From contig VCMS01000026.1 of NCBI GenBank assembly GCA_022539475.1, positions 1 to 64,000 of the forward strand: 64,000 bases of DNA, given 5' to 3'. The translations under genes were made by a program, and so were the position numbers. A model generated the notes under the pieces. That model made no database searches. It was given only the letters and a program-made list of their open reading frames with translations, and was not told where the DNA came from. This DNA is from Gracilaria domingensis. Taxonomy: Eukaryota > Rhodophyta > Florideophyceae > Gracilariales > Gracilariaceae. Positions 34,801-44,765 of this stretch are shown here, in pieces; position 1 is the stretch's first letter, and the number at the start of each line of letters is the position of its first letter.

Positions 34801-35421
34801 CGTTCTTCAATGCAGATCAGTTTTTCTTGAAATATGAAGGAGTTTAAGCAGAAAAAAAATGGTTGAAGTAATACATGTTGAACGTAATGAGGAACAGAAT
34901 AGTGGTTTTGATAAAATGTTCCTTACAAAAGTGTTTTAATGATATACAAAGAATTAAACTGAGTGTGAAAATCTTTGGAGGTCACAGGAAAGGCGATGTG
35001 ATTCTTACATAAGTACAGAGAGTCTTGAAAACGTTTAAGAGTAACTTTGTAGCTCGAATCGCATATTACAGATTTTGTGTAAGTTTAGTTACAGGGAATT
35101 AGCAGGTGAAAAACGTGATTAGTGTTGCACTGTATATGTGGGTACAGATAAGGGTACAAGACTTTAATTGGTGTTTTGATTTGACATTTATGTTTGAAAC
35201 TGTACCCAGATCTGAACCTATCTGAGAAAGAGGTCGTTATAAGACGGTGGGCAAACAGGTGATAACGTGAACTAAGCGGTACCGTCGGTACCAGTAATTC
35301 AGCTCTGTACGTACATACAGAGCTGAAAAGCACGGGGTGACTCGTGTAACAAAGAAGGACGGAAATATAAACAAAGTTTTTAATTTTTGCATTTTTTGGG
35401 ATTTTAGTAGCCTTTGTGGAC

Positions 35422-35535
35422 TTGATGTCCGTTCTGTGCCCTTGTAAGACAAGGGGCGTGACGAAAGAATTACTTCGCGGCCTACAATTCTTTCGTCACG
35501 CCCCTTGTCTTGCAAGGGCACAGAACGGACATCAA
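35422..35535. repeat. Palindrome, 50-bp arms, 14-nt loop
   Basis: The arms at 35422-35471 and 35486-35535 are complementary with a single mismatch. They start TTGATGTCCGTTCTG. Transcribed RNA would form a long hairpin. No target-site duplication or coding content was seen. Confidence 0.95.
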
Positions 35536-35791
35536 TATACCAGTGGAAGCCATCAATACTGCTGCCTACACGTACATCTTGTAGCCTACAAGTTGTAGGC
35601 GTAAGTTTCAGCTCTACTTTGGTAGGACTGGTTATTATGCACTGACATTAATTTTTAGTCGACAACTGGAATACTACTACGCGTGTGATGATTATGTCAC
35701 GGACGTGAGCAGGATGGGAGGAGGATGGGAGCAAGCAATAAATTTTCTCAAGAGGCTAAAAATTTATTGACGTCGTGCATCACTTACAAAC

Positions 35792-35840
35792 TTTGTAGTT
35801 GACGTCCTGTGCCGGCCCGGCACAGGACGTCAGCTACAAA
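35792..35840. repeat. Palindrome, 24-bp arms, 1-nt centre
   Basis: The arms at 35792-35815 and 35817-35840 start TTTGTAGTTGACGTCC and have one mismatch. Similar TTGACGTC sequence occurs just upstream at about 35768. Confidence 0.93.
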
Positions 35841-36042
35841 TATCAAACATGCCGGTGCCGATGATGAAGGGTAGATACGAAACGTCGTGTTTGTGAACGC
35901 GTATGTGTAGATAATTTTTGCTCTCTAAAACCCGAAAGATGACCGGCTAAAGTTCGGGCAATACTGTGAGTCAGGAAACCCGCAAGCGAACAAGAAATAC
36001 AGAACAGTAGACAAAGAAAAAAAAACAAAAGAAAGAAAGAGT

Positions 36043-36468
36043 TTACTGGGATAAGTAGGCGTCCATGTCGCGAACTAGAGCGGCAGTTGCAGCTTCCCTT
36101 GCCTTTGCAAGCTTGAAGCAATGCATGGCGAAGCGCATCCCGTCTCTCAGGCCCCGCACGTACGTTGGCGGGGCCAAAGTCAAGATGTCGCGCACAATGT
36201 CCTCCGCGTAGCGTTCGCCGTTACACGAGCGAAGAAGCCACGTGTTCACCTCCTTCATCGCATCACGAGGGGACAAGTGTCCCGCGCCCCCAGCCGGTCC
36301 ACCACCACCCGTGCCCGCAACGGTGCCAGCAATGACAACACCCGACGCGGGCACCTCGTCCTCGGCGACGCCGTTCTCCAGCACCGCGTCCCCTTCGGGC
36401 TCGACGTCGATGACGGAGTGGGGACCGGTGCTGGCCTCCCCATCGAAAGCGCCGGTCTGAACAGACAT
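36043..36468 (-). CDS. Hypothetical 141-residue protein
   Basis: Starts at the ATG at 36468 (MSVQTGAFDGEAS) and ends at the TAA at 36043. The first 65 residues are acidic and Gly/Pro-rich, probably disordered. The last 75 form a helical region (EVNTWLLRSCNGERYAEDIV; FAMHCFKLAKAREAATAAL). No domain is recognised. An AT-rich TATTTAATC about 60 bp upstream could be promoter sequence. The frame remains open upstream to 36600, but that part lacks an ATG and is basic and hydrophobic, so the internal ATG is preferred. Confidence 0.5.
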   Translation of the reverse strand: MSVQTGAFDGEASTGPHSVIDVEPEGDAVLENGVAEDEVPASGVVIAGTVAGTGGGGPAGGAGHLSPRDAMKEVNTWLLRSCNGERYAEDIVRDILTLAPPTYVRGLRDGMRFAMHCFKLAKAREAATAALVRDMDAYLSQ

Positions 36469-37635
36469 TGTTGAGGGAGGGCGGCGTAGGGAGCGGGACG
36501 GCGCGAGTAAGCCCAGCCGAGGAGAGATTAAATAGAGCCACAAGAGGCGCGCACAGGTAAGCCACGTGGCCACATGACTCTCTGCCGCGCAGGGCGCCAT
36601 GATAATACACGTGGTATGGTCTCGCCAACCCTAGATTTATTATAGTAGTTTAAAAAAAGAACCGAATCAGATGCCAGTGTAATGGCCGTGGCAAAATGTG
36701 CACCTCCGCGAAGGAGGTGCCACTATAATGCCCGTGGCAAAATGTGCACCGCCGCGAGGAGGGTCCAGTGTAATGCGCGTGGCACAATATCAAGAACCCT
36801 AGGTTTCGCATAGTGGTTCGGGACCCAAATCTAGGTTGAGTGACTCACTAAATTCTGCCACGCTCAAAACCTGATTACGAAATCACCAACTCATCGGCAT
36901 GTAACGTACCTGACCGTCCATAACTAGACAGTTATTGGGTAAAGGGCCATAATCGTACATGCAACGCGAAATTATTGGCGGGATTGAAAACGACGACTTG
37001 TAGCCCATTGTTTAGGATAGAAAGCACTATAGAAAGGCCGGAGCAGTCGCCTCCGACTCAACTCCGGCCAGACCACTTCCCCTTCGACGACCTCCCCCCA
37101 CCTCCACTCCTCATCTCTTTTCCCCTTCGTCGTCTCAACCTTCTCCCCCCCACCCTCAACCTCTCTCACTCTCTCCCTTTGGCGGCTTGGTCTCACCGCC
37201 CCCAACGTTCCCTGCTACTCACACAGCCCCTCTTCTGGGCTCGTCTCGTGTGAGTTGGCAAAGCGTCCGCACTACCCTACCGTTGGGTTAGCCTTGTGCG
37301 GGCGTGCCTCTCTCTCCCGAAGTCCGCTCTTCTTGGTTCCCCGTCTCTCCGTCTTCTCCGTGGTGGTTTCTTTTGTTACCGTTCTTTCCCGTTTCTACCC
37401 GCCGCGGTTGTCTTTGTTGTTGTCCCTCTCCGTTTCTCCTTCGTTGTGCGGGCCTTCCCTGCCTGCATCTGTCCGCTTGCTTCTCTCGTCGGCCTTGGAC
37501 TCTGGTTTCGCTGGTTCTTTCGCGTTGCGATTCCGTTCCTCACATAGTGTTGCTTTGCACCTGTTGCTGCTAGACACACTGTGTGACACGGCGTAAGGTT
37601 CCTATTAACCTGCGGCCCTGAGGCAATCGTTCAAG
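36469..37635. other. Intergenic and likely 5' leader, with three 50-bp direct repeats
   Basis: At about 36675-36790 a unit with core AATGxCCGTGGCAAAATGTGCACC occurs three times; the first copy contains the hairpin GCACCTCC/GGAGGTGC. 37030-37600 is strongly pyrimidine-rich on the + strand and probably forms promoter and leader of the next gene. Open frames there lack coding character. Confidence 0.5.
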
Positions 37636-38136
37636 AGTAAGTTGTTCTCAGCTGCTCTTTTGGCATTTTGTGTGACTACTAACTTCTTGTTTGTTTCACA
37701 TCAAGTGCCAAGGTCTTTCGTTTCATCCAGCGAGTATTCGTCCGTGGTTGACCCGGACGAGCGTCTAGAAGAAGACCCCGATCCCGTTCCGCAGATAAAG
37801 AAGTCGGCTGTGCAGCCTCTTGACGGGCCACGCGAGCGCCACATCTTTCCCGTAGCCACTCAGAAGGAGAAGCGCCGTCGTAACCCTCCGCCGCGTAAGC
37901 GAATCTTCAAACGCTGTCGTGTCTGTGACATCAAGGGCCAGAGCCAGCGTCAGCTTGAAGTCCAGCAAGCCGGCCGTCGCCATCGCAGTGCCTTGCGCCG
38001 TGCAAACTACACCGAGCTGGAAATTCACTGCAAAGCTTGCAACATCCGGTTCTCTGAAGCCCACGATCTGCGCGTCCACTACGGGAGCCGCCGTCATCGT
38101 GCGACACTTAGAAACAAGAACAACACTCTCTTTTAG
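37636..38136 (+). CDS. C2H2 (U1/matrin-type) zinc-finger protein; start codon split by an intron
   Basis: The reading frame has no ATG of its own. A strong intron at 37637-37705 (GTAAGT donor, TACTAAC branch, pyrimidine tract, AG) joins an A at 37636 to TG at 37706, creating ATGCCAAGG. The product is 143 residues: an acidic N-terminal part, a basic stretch (KEKRRRNPPPRKR), then two zinc-finger units. The second is canonical, CKACNIRFSEAHDLRVH with C-x2-C-x12-H-x5-H. The first (CRVC...RRH) has Gln where the first His should be. Two such fingers suggest binding to double-stranded or structured RNA, or to DNA. The stop is TAG at 38134. The nearest similar gene is the C2H2 gene at 39677-40409. 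Confidence 0.72.
   Translation, partial: SKLFSAALLAFCVTTNFLFVSHQVPRSFVSSSEYSSVVDPDERLEEDPDPVPQIKKSAVQPLDGPRERHIFPVATQKEKRRRNPPPRKRIFKRCRVCDIKGQSQRQLEVQQAGRRHRSALRRANYTELEIHCKACNIRFSEAHDLRVHYGSRRHRATLRNKNNTLF
37637..37705 (+). other. 69-nt intron splitting the start codon
   Basis: GTAAGTTG donor, GACTACTAAC branch-site consensus, T-rich tract and CATCAAG acceptor. The exon junction makes the only ATG available to the downstream frame. Confidence 0.75.
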
Positions 38137-38733
38137 AGCACAGGTCTCTCTTTTCATTGCCCAGTTGTGACAGATTTCTATTCATATCTCATTACATATA
38201 TCATCCTTGTTTGTTCTTCCTTATCTTTTTGTCTATCGTTTGGTATCCCTCTTCTGTTCTTGTGTTCGTGCTTGGTTGTTTGGCTTCTGCCGCACTCTAT
38301 CTACGTAAGCTGATATTTGGCTAGTGCTTCTTCGTCCAATTGGACTGGTACTCTACGAGAGCAAACTTTATTTTCATTGTTTTTGCCCCCTTTGGCTGTA
38401 ACCGCCGGCGCCATCACCAAAATGGCGTTTTCAAATACGCGTCCGGCTATAAACCTTATCCTTACTTCAACGTCCGGCTATAATCCTTATCCCTCCACCA
38501 ACGGCCGCGGCCAGCACCGCGCGCGCCACACGGCCGCGGCCAGCAGCGCGCCGGACGGTTGTCCGTGCGGGAATGCAGTGCACGAGAACACAAGATCCGA
38601 AACCGCGCCAGCGCACATCGTTGCGGCGCGGCGCGCACAGTCGCACCAACGACGCGGACTCCCCGCGCCACCACACGCACACACACCGCCAGCAACAGAC
38701 GTATTCGTCGCGCCCCCCCCCCCCCCCCCTGGT

Positions 38734-39387
38734 ATGAGCACACAGGCGCAGATAGACGCCGACGCTGCGCTGGCGCGCGGTCTGCAAGAGGAGGAGTTTG
38801 GGGACGCGGGCGACATGATGAGCCTGCTGTTTGTGCGCAGTCCGCAAGCGGAGGAGTTCGCACCGCAGCTACCGCACTTCGTATGGGCGTCGCCGCTAAG
38901 CCTCCACACGGCCGCGGCCAGCACCCCGCGTGCGCCGCGCGCCGCGCGCAGTCGCAGTCGCACACAGGCGCAGATAGACGCCGACGCCGTGCTGGCGCTC
39001 GGTCTGCAAGAGGAGGAGTTTGGGGACCCGGGCGAAATGATGAGCCCGCTGTTTTCGGGCATGTTCGGGCCGCTGACGGGCATGGGCGGCGCCATCGGCG
39101 GCGGCGGCGGCGGCGAGACGTACGAGGACCGGCTCAACCTGATTGAGCGCATGGGCGGCAGCGTGGACCGCGGCGGGTCGGACGCGGAGATCGCGCGGCT
39201 GCCGACGCATCGCTTCGAGGCGGAGAAGTGTTCCATCTGCCTGTGCGTGTACGAGCGTGGCGAGCGCATCAAGACGCTGCCGTGCGAGCACCGCTTCCAC
39301 GTCGAGTGCGTGGACCAGTGGCTGCGGGGGAACAGGAGCTGCCCGTCCTGCAGGAAGAGCATCCGCGACGGCGACGGCGTGACGTGA
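38734..39387 (+). CDS. RING-H2 finger protein (probable E3 ubiquitin ligase) with duplicated N-terminal block
   Basis: A RING-H2 domain occupies the C-terminus from the Cys at 39229: CSICLCVYERGERIKTLPCE, then HRFHVEC and CPSCRK, with all eight zinc ligands. Such proteins recruit E2 enzymes for ubiquitin transfer. Before it, TQAQIDADAALARGLQEEEF recurs about 75 residues later almost unchanged: a tandem intragenic duplication of a motif that looks like a short acidic helix. The frame is open from 38317, with an ATG at 38422 (321 residues) and one at 38734 (217 residues). I chose the latter because the intervening part is Ala/Pro-rich, contains a long C run and follows two CCGGCTATAA promoter-like repeats. 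The upstream start is possible. Confidence 0.8.
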   Translation: MSTQAQIDADAALARGLQEEEFGDAGDMMSLLFVRSPQAEEFAPQLPHFVWASPLSLHTAAASTPRAPRAARSRSRTQAQIDADAVLALGLQEEEFGDPGEMMSPLFSGMFGPLTGMGGAIGGGGGGETYEDRLNLIERMGGSVDRGGSDAEIARLPTHRFEAEKCSICLCVYERGERIKTLPCEHRFHVECVDQWLRGNRSCPSCRKSIRDGDGVT

Positions 39388-39676
39388 GCGCCGTGGCGCG
39401 CGCGCGAGAGGAACGAAGAGCGCGCGCGCGCACGCGGCGCCCGGGCCACGTGTTCGTGCGCAGCGCGCGTGCGCCAGCGCGCGCACGCGCGCGTCATCTG
39501 AATCAGATGATCTGATGCTTCCAAAGCGGGAAGCGCGGCGCCGCACGGATAACAGGGGGCGTTGTGCGCGCGGCGAGGTGGTGGGTGGCGTCTCCCGCCC
39601 TACCTGCCTCGCACTTTTCTGCGTGGTTTGCTACCGCGTTCGCTTCGCCGTCTCTACCGCGTCTATCTTAGTTACA

Positions 39677-40409
39677 ATGTCTACTCCGCTTTCTCGTTCG
39701 TCGTCTTCTCGTCAGTCGTCTTCTAATCCGCGTCGTCTTCTCGTCGGTCGTCTCCTAATCCGTCGTCTTCTCGTCGGTCTTCTTCTAATCCGTCGTCTTC
39801 CCATCCGTCGCCTTCTCATACGTCGTCTTCTCATCCGTCGCCTTCTCCGTCGTCTTCTCGTTCCTTGCCCACAACGATACCATGTCCCGAAGCAAGATGC
39901 TCGAAGTGCGTTTCGTTTTTTCTAGGGTATCTAGTTCAGGAACAGGTCTAACTTTCCATCAATTCAAAACCGTACATGACAGAAAGTGCGCAGATGAAGG
40001 TACGCGTACATAGGACAATCCCTTCATACTAACGTTCTGAAGCATTTGAGCATGTTGACTAACTTCGTGCGATACTTCTGAAACCGGAAGCCTCTTTACG
40101 ACGTCACTTGAATCACAAGCATCAAGGCGGAAGCCAAGGTAATCGAGAGAGGTTTGCTTGTCGTGAGTGCAGCTTTACCTTCAAATCAAGGCAAAGTTTA
40201 CGTGAGCACATAACGTCCAGACACGTAAGTATCACACTATTGTTTACGATAAACTCTGCTTATCGAGCAAGGAAAGGATGTTAACTGTGCAATTGTTCGA
40301 CTCGGATAAGACAACATTTCGATATATATGCCGTCGTTCTGGATGTGGCTTAGCGTTTAACCGTGTAGGCGACCGGGACAAGCATGAAAAGAATAACCAT
40401 CAATCTTAA
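39677..40409 (+). CDS. C2H2 zinc-finger gene with three introns
   Basis: Spliced model: the Ser/Pro-rich part ends at 39905; introns are 39906-39925, 40000-40090 and 40225-40310; the stop TAA is at 40407. The phases agree throughout. The result is three canonical fingers: CPEARC with x12 then H-x5-H, CRECSFTFKSRQSLREH (C-x2-C-x12-H-x4-H) and CRRSGCGLAFNR... (C-x4-C-x12-H-x4-H), plus a half-finger SLRRHLNHKH. The third intron has a GTAAGT donor; the second has TACTAAC and GACTAAC branch candidates. The first intron would be only 20 nt, yet its removal gives exact x12 spacing. The 5' end is uncertain: the ATG at 39677 opens the Ser-rich repeat region in another frame. Probably a nucleic-acid-binding protein. 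Confidence 0.62.
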
Positions 40410-40550
40410 ATGAGGAGAATGACTTGTCAAAAACATGATTCGTTCGCTTTCTTCGTCATCACCGTGAAAAAGGAAGGATTGTGTATATTGTATTCTTTTC
40501 CAGCGGCCAATGCAGCACATGTGGCATCTGATAATGGATTCTTGTGATTT

Positions 40551-42047
40551 CTATAATACTGTTTGTTGAACTTGTTGACTTCGTACACTTCTGAGCTTCT
40601 CCCCAACTTCATTAAGTGCATTCCTAAGCCCTTCCACCTCTGCTGAGCGTAATGGTGGATGTAGATCCTTCTTCTTAGCGTGCTCAAAATATTCCCAGAG
40701 ATGACCCAAATAATTCTTGATGGACACCCACTCGCATAGCGTCTGCAGCTCAGACACCGAAGCGTATTTCTGCCATACTTTGAAGTATGGCGCCATTCCA
40801 GCAATTTCCCGATCGGATTCAGGGAGAATTTGATCCTTCAGAGTCAGGATGTCAAACACAGGAAAGTCAATCGCAGCAGATCCCCAGTCGTATATGATGT
40901 ACGAGCCATCATTCGCTTTGATGACGTTACCGTCATGAAGGTCGCCGTGCACCAAAGACAAAGGATATTGCCCACTTTTGTAAAGGTATTTGAAAAACTT
41001 GCATAGCCCCTCCCTGTATACTCTTACATTAGCCATTTCATCATCCACATCGCATTCAAACTGTTTGTATTTTCTTAAACTTTCCTGAATCTCCTCATCC
41101 TCCAGCATTTCCGTCGTTCGATTAATCCATGATTCGCACGAAACATATCGAACCCCAGCTGCTTTAAGATCATCGATGTGCTTCATGGAGTGCAGCTGAA
41201 GTTCAGCCAGTGGTATTGACATTGCTTTATAATCGTCGTGCGTAAAGCGATCGAAGAGCGGCTTCCCATAGTCGTCCATTAACATCCATTCTTCCTTCTC
41301 ATTGAATAGTATTGGCTTACGCACCAAATGAGGCGCAAAACCTGCAATCAAGGCTGTTATGCGTCCTTCGCTATGATTACTGGCCTTTAAGTACACTCTT
41401 CCCTTTTGTGTCTGAGCTCTAAGCACAGCGGAAACAGGAGTTATTACATGCTGTTCGAAGGAATTCGTCACAGAGTAGCCTTGACTCGCAAGCGCATTGA
41501 CAACCTTTTTGGTGGTGTTCTGATGCCAATTAGGACACTCCCAAGGACGCATGCCTCCTTCAACGAACTGTTGGCTATCTCCCTTCATCAGTGCTTCTAT
41601 TGCCGAGAATTCACCACTCTCGTTGACCCAAGGCGAGTTGGAATCCATTATCATCAAGTCCCATACATCGCTTATAGACATCCATTCGTACTGCTTTGAT
41701 TTGGGATGGATAGGATCTCGAGTTTTGGGATCTATGGGAGAAATGCATTGAAATATTGCACAGTACGGCGTGCCAAGATGGCGGTGTATGGCTTCGTTGA
41801 TGGATGAGTAGAGAAATAGCAGTTCATACTTGGTGCCTGAGAGCTCTGCAAAACGTTGGCTGAAGCATTCGCTCATTCGCCGGCCGCAGAATGGTATCTC
41901 GGGGCATTCGACCCTGGGAAATCTGAGTTTGTTTCCATCTCGGTGGACGATAGTGAGGCAGTTGAATTCATCAATGAAAAGAGATAGGTAGGTTCGTTGC
42001 AGGCGATTCTGAGAGCATTCATGATTCGGGGTGTCAAGAGTCATCAT
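40551..42047 (-). CDS. Aminoglycoside phosphotransferase/choline kinase-fold protein
   Basis: 498 residues from the ATG at 42047. The kinase signature LVHGDLHDGNV lies near residue 367 and the metal-binding DWGSAAIDFPVFD near 386, the usual Brenner and DxD-type pair of the APH/ChoK family. The preceding region fits the small-molecule-kinase N-lobe (GRVYLKAS; WMLMDDYG). The first 170 residues are an extra N-terminal part of unknown fold. The substrate cannot be told: choline, ethanolamine, fructosamine or other alcohols are all possible. The gene is intronless and moderate in GC. It is divergent from the membrane-protein gene at 42468, with about 420 bp between starts. An upstream frame extension has only a TTG and meets a TGA. 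Confidence 0.78.
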   Translation of the reverse strand: MMTLDTPNHECSQNRLQRTYLSLFIDEFNCLTIVHRDGNKLRFPRVECPEIPFCGRRMSECFSQRFAELSGTKYELLFLYSSINEAIHRHLGTPYCAIFQCISPIDPKTRDPIHPKSKQYEWMSISDVWDLMIMDSNSPWVNESGEFSAIEALMKGDSQQFVEGGMRPWECPNWHQNTTKKVVNALASQGYSVTNSFEQHVITPVSAVLRAQTQKGRVYLKASNHSEGRITALIAGFAPHLVRKPILFNEKEEWMLMDDYGKPLFDRFTHDDYKAMSIPLAELQLHSMKHIDDLKAAGVRYVSCESWINRTTEMLEDEEIQESLRKYKQFECDVDDEMANVRVYREGLCKFFKYLYKSGQYPLSLVHGDLHDGNVIKANDGSYIIYDWGSAAIDFPVFDILTLKDQILPESDREIAGMAPYFKVWQKYASVSELQTLCEWVSIKNYLGHLWEYFEHAKKKDLHPPLRSAEVEGLRNALNEVGEKLRSVRSQQVQQTVL

Positions 42048-42467
42048 CTCCAGGTAAGGATTAGGCAGCAAAAGCGTCCGACATGGTTTGTCGACGGGAA
42101 GGAAAACAGCTCAGCGGAAATAGCCTTCTACAGTATCTACTGCCATTCAGAGCAGTGCGGGAAATGGGATATTTTGTGCAAACTGTCAATGGGATTTAAA
42201 TTGTCTAACAAAAGCAGCGCGAGAGAGCGTAAGCCGCGAGCGCGCGGCGCACGCGGTCGCGAGCTTCGTTTGTGCTCGGGCCGAAGCGCAGCGCAAACAA
42301 AGCGCCAACGTCGCGCCGCGCGCCGCCCACAGCGCCATGCGGCCCGACGCGTCCCGCTCGCCGTGGCGCCGCTCGTAACGCTCTTTAGCCGCCGCTGCCG
42401 CTGCCGCCGCCGCCGCCGCCGCCGCCTTCGCCGCCGCCCGCGCCGTCCGATCCGCGCGCTGCGTACC

Positions 42468-43178
42468 ATGCGCGCGCCGCTGCTGCCGCTGCCGCCGCTG
42501 CTGCTGCTGCTGCTGCTGCTGCTCGGCGCGGCGTGCGCGCCCGCCGAGAGCAGGGCGGCGTCCGCCGCCACGTCGCTCGAGAACACCTGTCAGTGCGACT
42601 GCTGCTACGAGGTGGGCGCCAACGGGCGCACGGACTGCGTGTCGCCCATCGCCACCTCGTTCGACGTGCAGTCGTGCGCCGAGTGCGATGTGGACGCGTG
42701 CTCGGCCATGTTCCCCATCACGTGCGCGCAGGCGTCGTCCATGGTCAACTCCAACTGCATTGTGCGCAAGGGCTGGGTGCTGGAGTTTGTGCCGCTGTTC
42801 TTCCTGTCCGTGTCGGTGCTGCTGCTGGCGTACGGCTTCTACAAGCGCTTTGACGGCTACCACGACGTGCCGCCGGCCGCGGCCGAGGCGGCCGCGCCGA
42901 TGCTCAGCGAGCACGCGCTCGGCTACGACTCGGTGCCGCTGCCGTACCGCGGCGCGCCGATGCGCCATGCGCGAAGCCCGTCGAGCGAGGCGGTCACCGC
43001 GCGCTCGCGACTGCCCCACATTGCGCCAGGCGAGCCGCTGCTCTCCGGCGACGATTCGAGTGCGCTGCCGCTGCCGGCCAAGTCGTCGTCCACGCTGGAT
43101 CCCATTCCGGAGTTTGCGCCGCTCGGCGGCGAGGCGGCGCAAGCCGCGCCGCAGCGCGCCTCTCAAACGCCGCCATAG
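42468..43178 (+). CDS. Cys-rich single-pass (type I) membrane protein
   Basis: 236 residues. A signal peptide with a run of leucines (residues 4-20) is followed by a short luminal or extracellular domain with about a dozen cysteines (CQCDCCYEVG; CAECDVDAC). A transmembrane helix lies near residues 105-125 (VLEFVPLFFLSVSVLLLAYG), ending in a basic stop-transfer YKRF. The cytoplasmic tail of about 105 residues is Pro/Ser/Ala-rich and contains repeated PLLSGDD-like and PMLSEH acidic-dileucine-type motifs, which could be sorting signals. The start has good context (ACCATGC). The gene is strongly GC-biased, unlike its left neighbour. No family is recognised. Confidence 0.68.
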   Translation: MRAPLLPLPPLLLLLLLLLGAACAPAESRAASAATSLENTCQCDCCYEVGANGRTDCVSPIATSFDVQSCAECDVDACSAMFPITCAQASSMVNSNCIVRKGWVLEFVPLFFLSVSVLLLAYGFYKRFDGYHDVPPAAAEAAAPMLSEHALGYDSVPLPYRGAPMRHARSPSSEAVTARSRLPHIAPGEPLLSGDDSSALPLPAKSSSTLDPIPEFAPLGGEAAQAAPQRASQTPP

Positions 43179-43409
43179 CCGCTGTGAGCATTGTTAAAAC
43201 TTGCCTTGTACTTTTTGCTCCGTTTGTCGACGCCGTCCTGCGCGCCGCGCCTCTCATTGCTACACATCCGTACCGGTGGCCGGCCATGACGGCCATGACA
43301 GTTTCACAGCGAATGCAGTTTACAAAACGAAAACCAACGAGCAACAAAGCAACAACAACAACAACAAACAAAGCAAGAAGCGGCGCCGAGCGCGCAGCTC
43401 AAAACCACT

Positions 43410-44584
43410 TCAGCCGCCGCCCGGTAAACTGAGCTGATTCACCCAAAACTCCCTTGCGTCCGCATCCTTGCATCCAAACGTATACGTGCGCTGGCTTGTG
43501 CGCATCTCGAACATGTACGGCGCGTTGAGCTTCCTCGACTCCAGCCTGCGCACCGTCGTCTCGCTGAGCGCGATCATCTTGCTGTTCCGCAGCGCAATGC
43601 TGCCCAACACGCCCTTGCTCTCCGGCCGAAACAGCAGCAGCACCGCGCCGAAGTAGCCCTGGTGCACAATGGACGCGTAGCGCAAGTTCCACCGGCGCAG
43701 GATACGGCTGCGCATCATGAGCTCGCCCTGCGCGTGCGAAGCGCTGCCCGCGCGCGCCACATTGGCGCTCTTGCGCGCGCCCTTCTTCTCCGCCTCCGCC
43801 ATGGCGCGCAGGCTGGACGCCAGCTCGCGGCCCGCCGTGACGCTCGCCCTCTGCAGGTCCTTGATGGCGTCCGAGGCGCCCGGACGCGACACGATGCGCT
43901 TCGGCACATCCAGCCCGCCGTCGTCGTCGTCCGCGCGCGCAGTGGACAGCGCCTGCACCTGGCTGTCGTTGGAGTCCGGGCGCGGCATGTCCTCCTTGGA
44001 GGGCGGCAGCGGCGCCGGCGGCACGCTGTTGTCCAGCGGCAGCGTGCCAAACGTGGAGAAGGAGTCGGCGTCGTCGAAGGACAGCCCGTGCCACACGGCG
44101 TTGTGTGCCGGCGGCTCGGCGTCGAGCTTCTGCAGCCGCTCGTCGTCGTTGAAGTCCAGAAACGACGCCGAGGTGGGCAGGAAGTTGAGCTTGTCGGTGT
44201 TGCTGAGGCGGATGGAGTGGTACTTGCACGGCGCGCGCGCGCGACTGGCGCCGTTTGGCGGCGCGTCCGGCAGCGCAAACGAGACGGATGCGCGCTGCGA
44301 AAAGGCGGAGCTGCGCGAGTGGCCCAGCCGCGCGGTGGCGGTGGCGGCGGCGGCGCCCGCGCCCGCGCCCGCGCCCGCGCGCGCGGAAGGGCGCGAGCTG
44401 CTGCGCGAGCGGCTGAGGTGCGGCAGCGGGCTGTCGTCGTGGAGGCACAGGCCCACGGCCGGCACGCTCTCCACCGCGTCGTCGCGCGGGTGCGACGCGG
44501 GCGGGCGCGGCGGCAGCGGCAGCGTGGCCAGCGGCGGCGGCACCGCGCGCTCGTACGCCGGCTTGAGCTGGCGGCTGCGCGCGC

Positions 44585-44625
<41 letters not shown>

Positions 44626-44765
44626 TGCGGCGGCGGCGCGTTGAAGAAGTCGGCCAGCGGCGCGCTGCGCGGCGGCGGGATGGCGCCGTTGTCCCACGGC
44701 CGCGACTGGCGCGGCATGTTCTGGTCGTTGGCGGCGGCGGCGCGCAGCGGTCGGGGGATGCCCAT
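43410..44765 (-). CDS. PH-domain protein with a disordered Pro-rich N-terminus
   Basis: 451 residues from the ATG at 44765. The C-terminal 100 residues form a pleckstrin-homology domain: RRWNLRYASIVHQGYFGAVL as the first strands and a closing helix DAREFWVNQL with the conserved Trp. PH domains bind phosphoinositides or proteins at membranes. The rest is low complexity: a long Pro run encoded by GGC/GCC repeats near residues 50-60, Ala/Gly/Arg repeats and acidic stretches. A helical segment with ASSLRAMAEAEKKGARK precedes the PH domain. GC content is extreme. The gene is head to head with the transporter at 45175, the starts 409 bp apart. Confidence 0.76.

Larger units (their letters stand above)
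34801..36042. other. AT-rich spacer with palindromes, no gene
   Basis: No supported ORF. Contains the 12-bp-arm inverted repeat at 35298-35327 and the two long palindromes listed separately. Confidence 0.5.

Noticed and set aside
39515-39925. 136-codon Arg/Leu-rich ORF
   Set aside because: It is a shifted frame through a TCGTCTTCTC-type repeat; the Ser/Pro-rich frame that leads into the zinc fingers is the better coding candidate.
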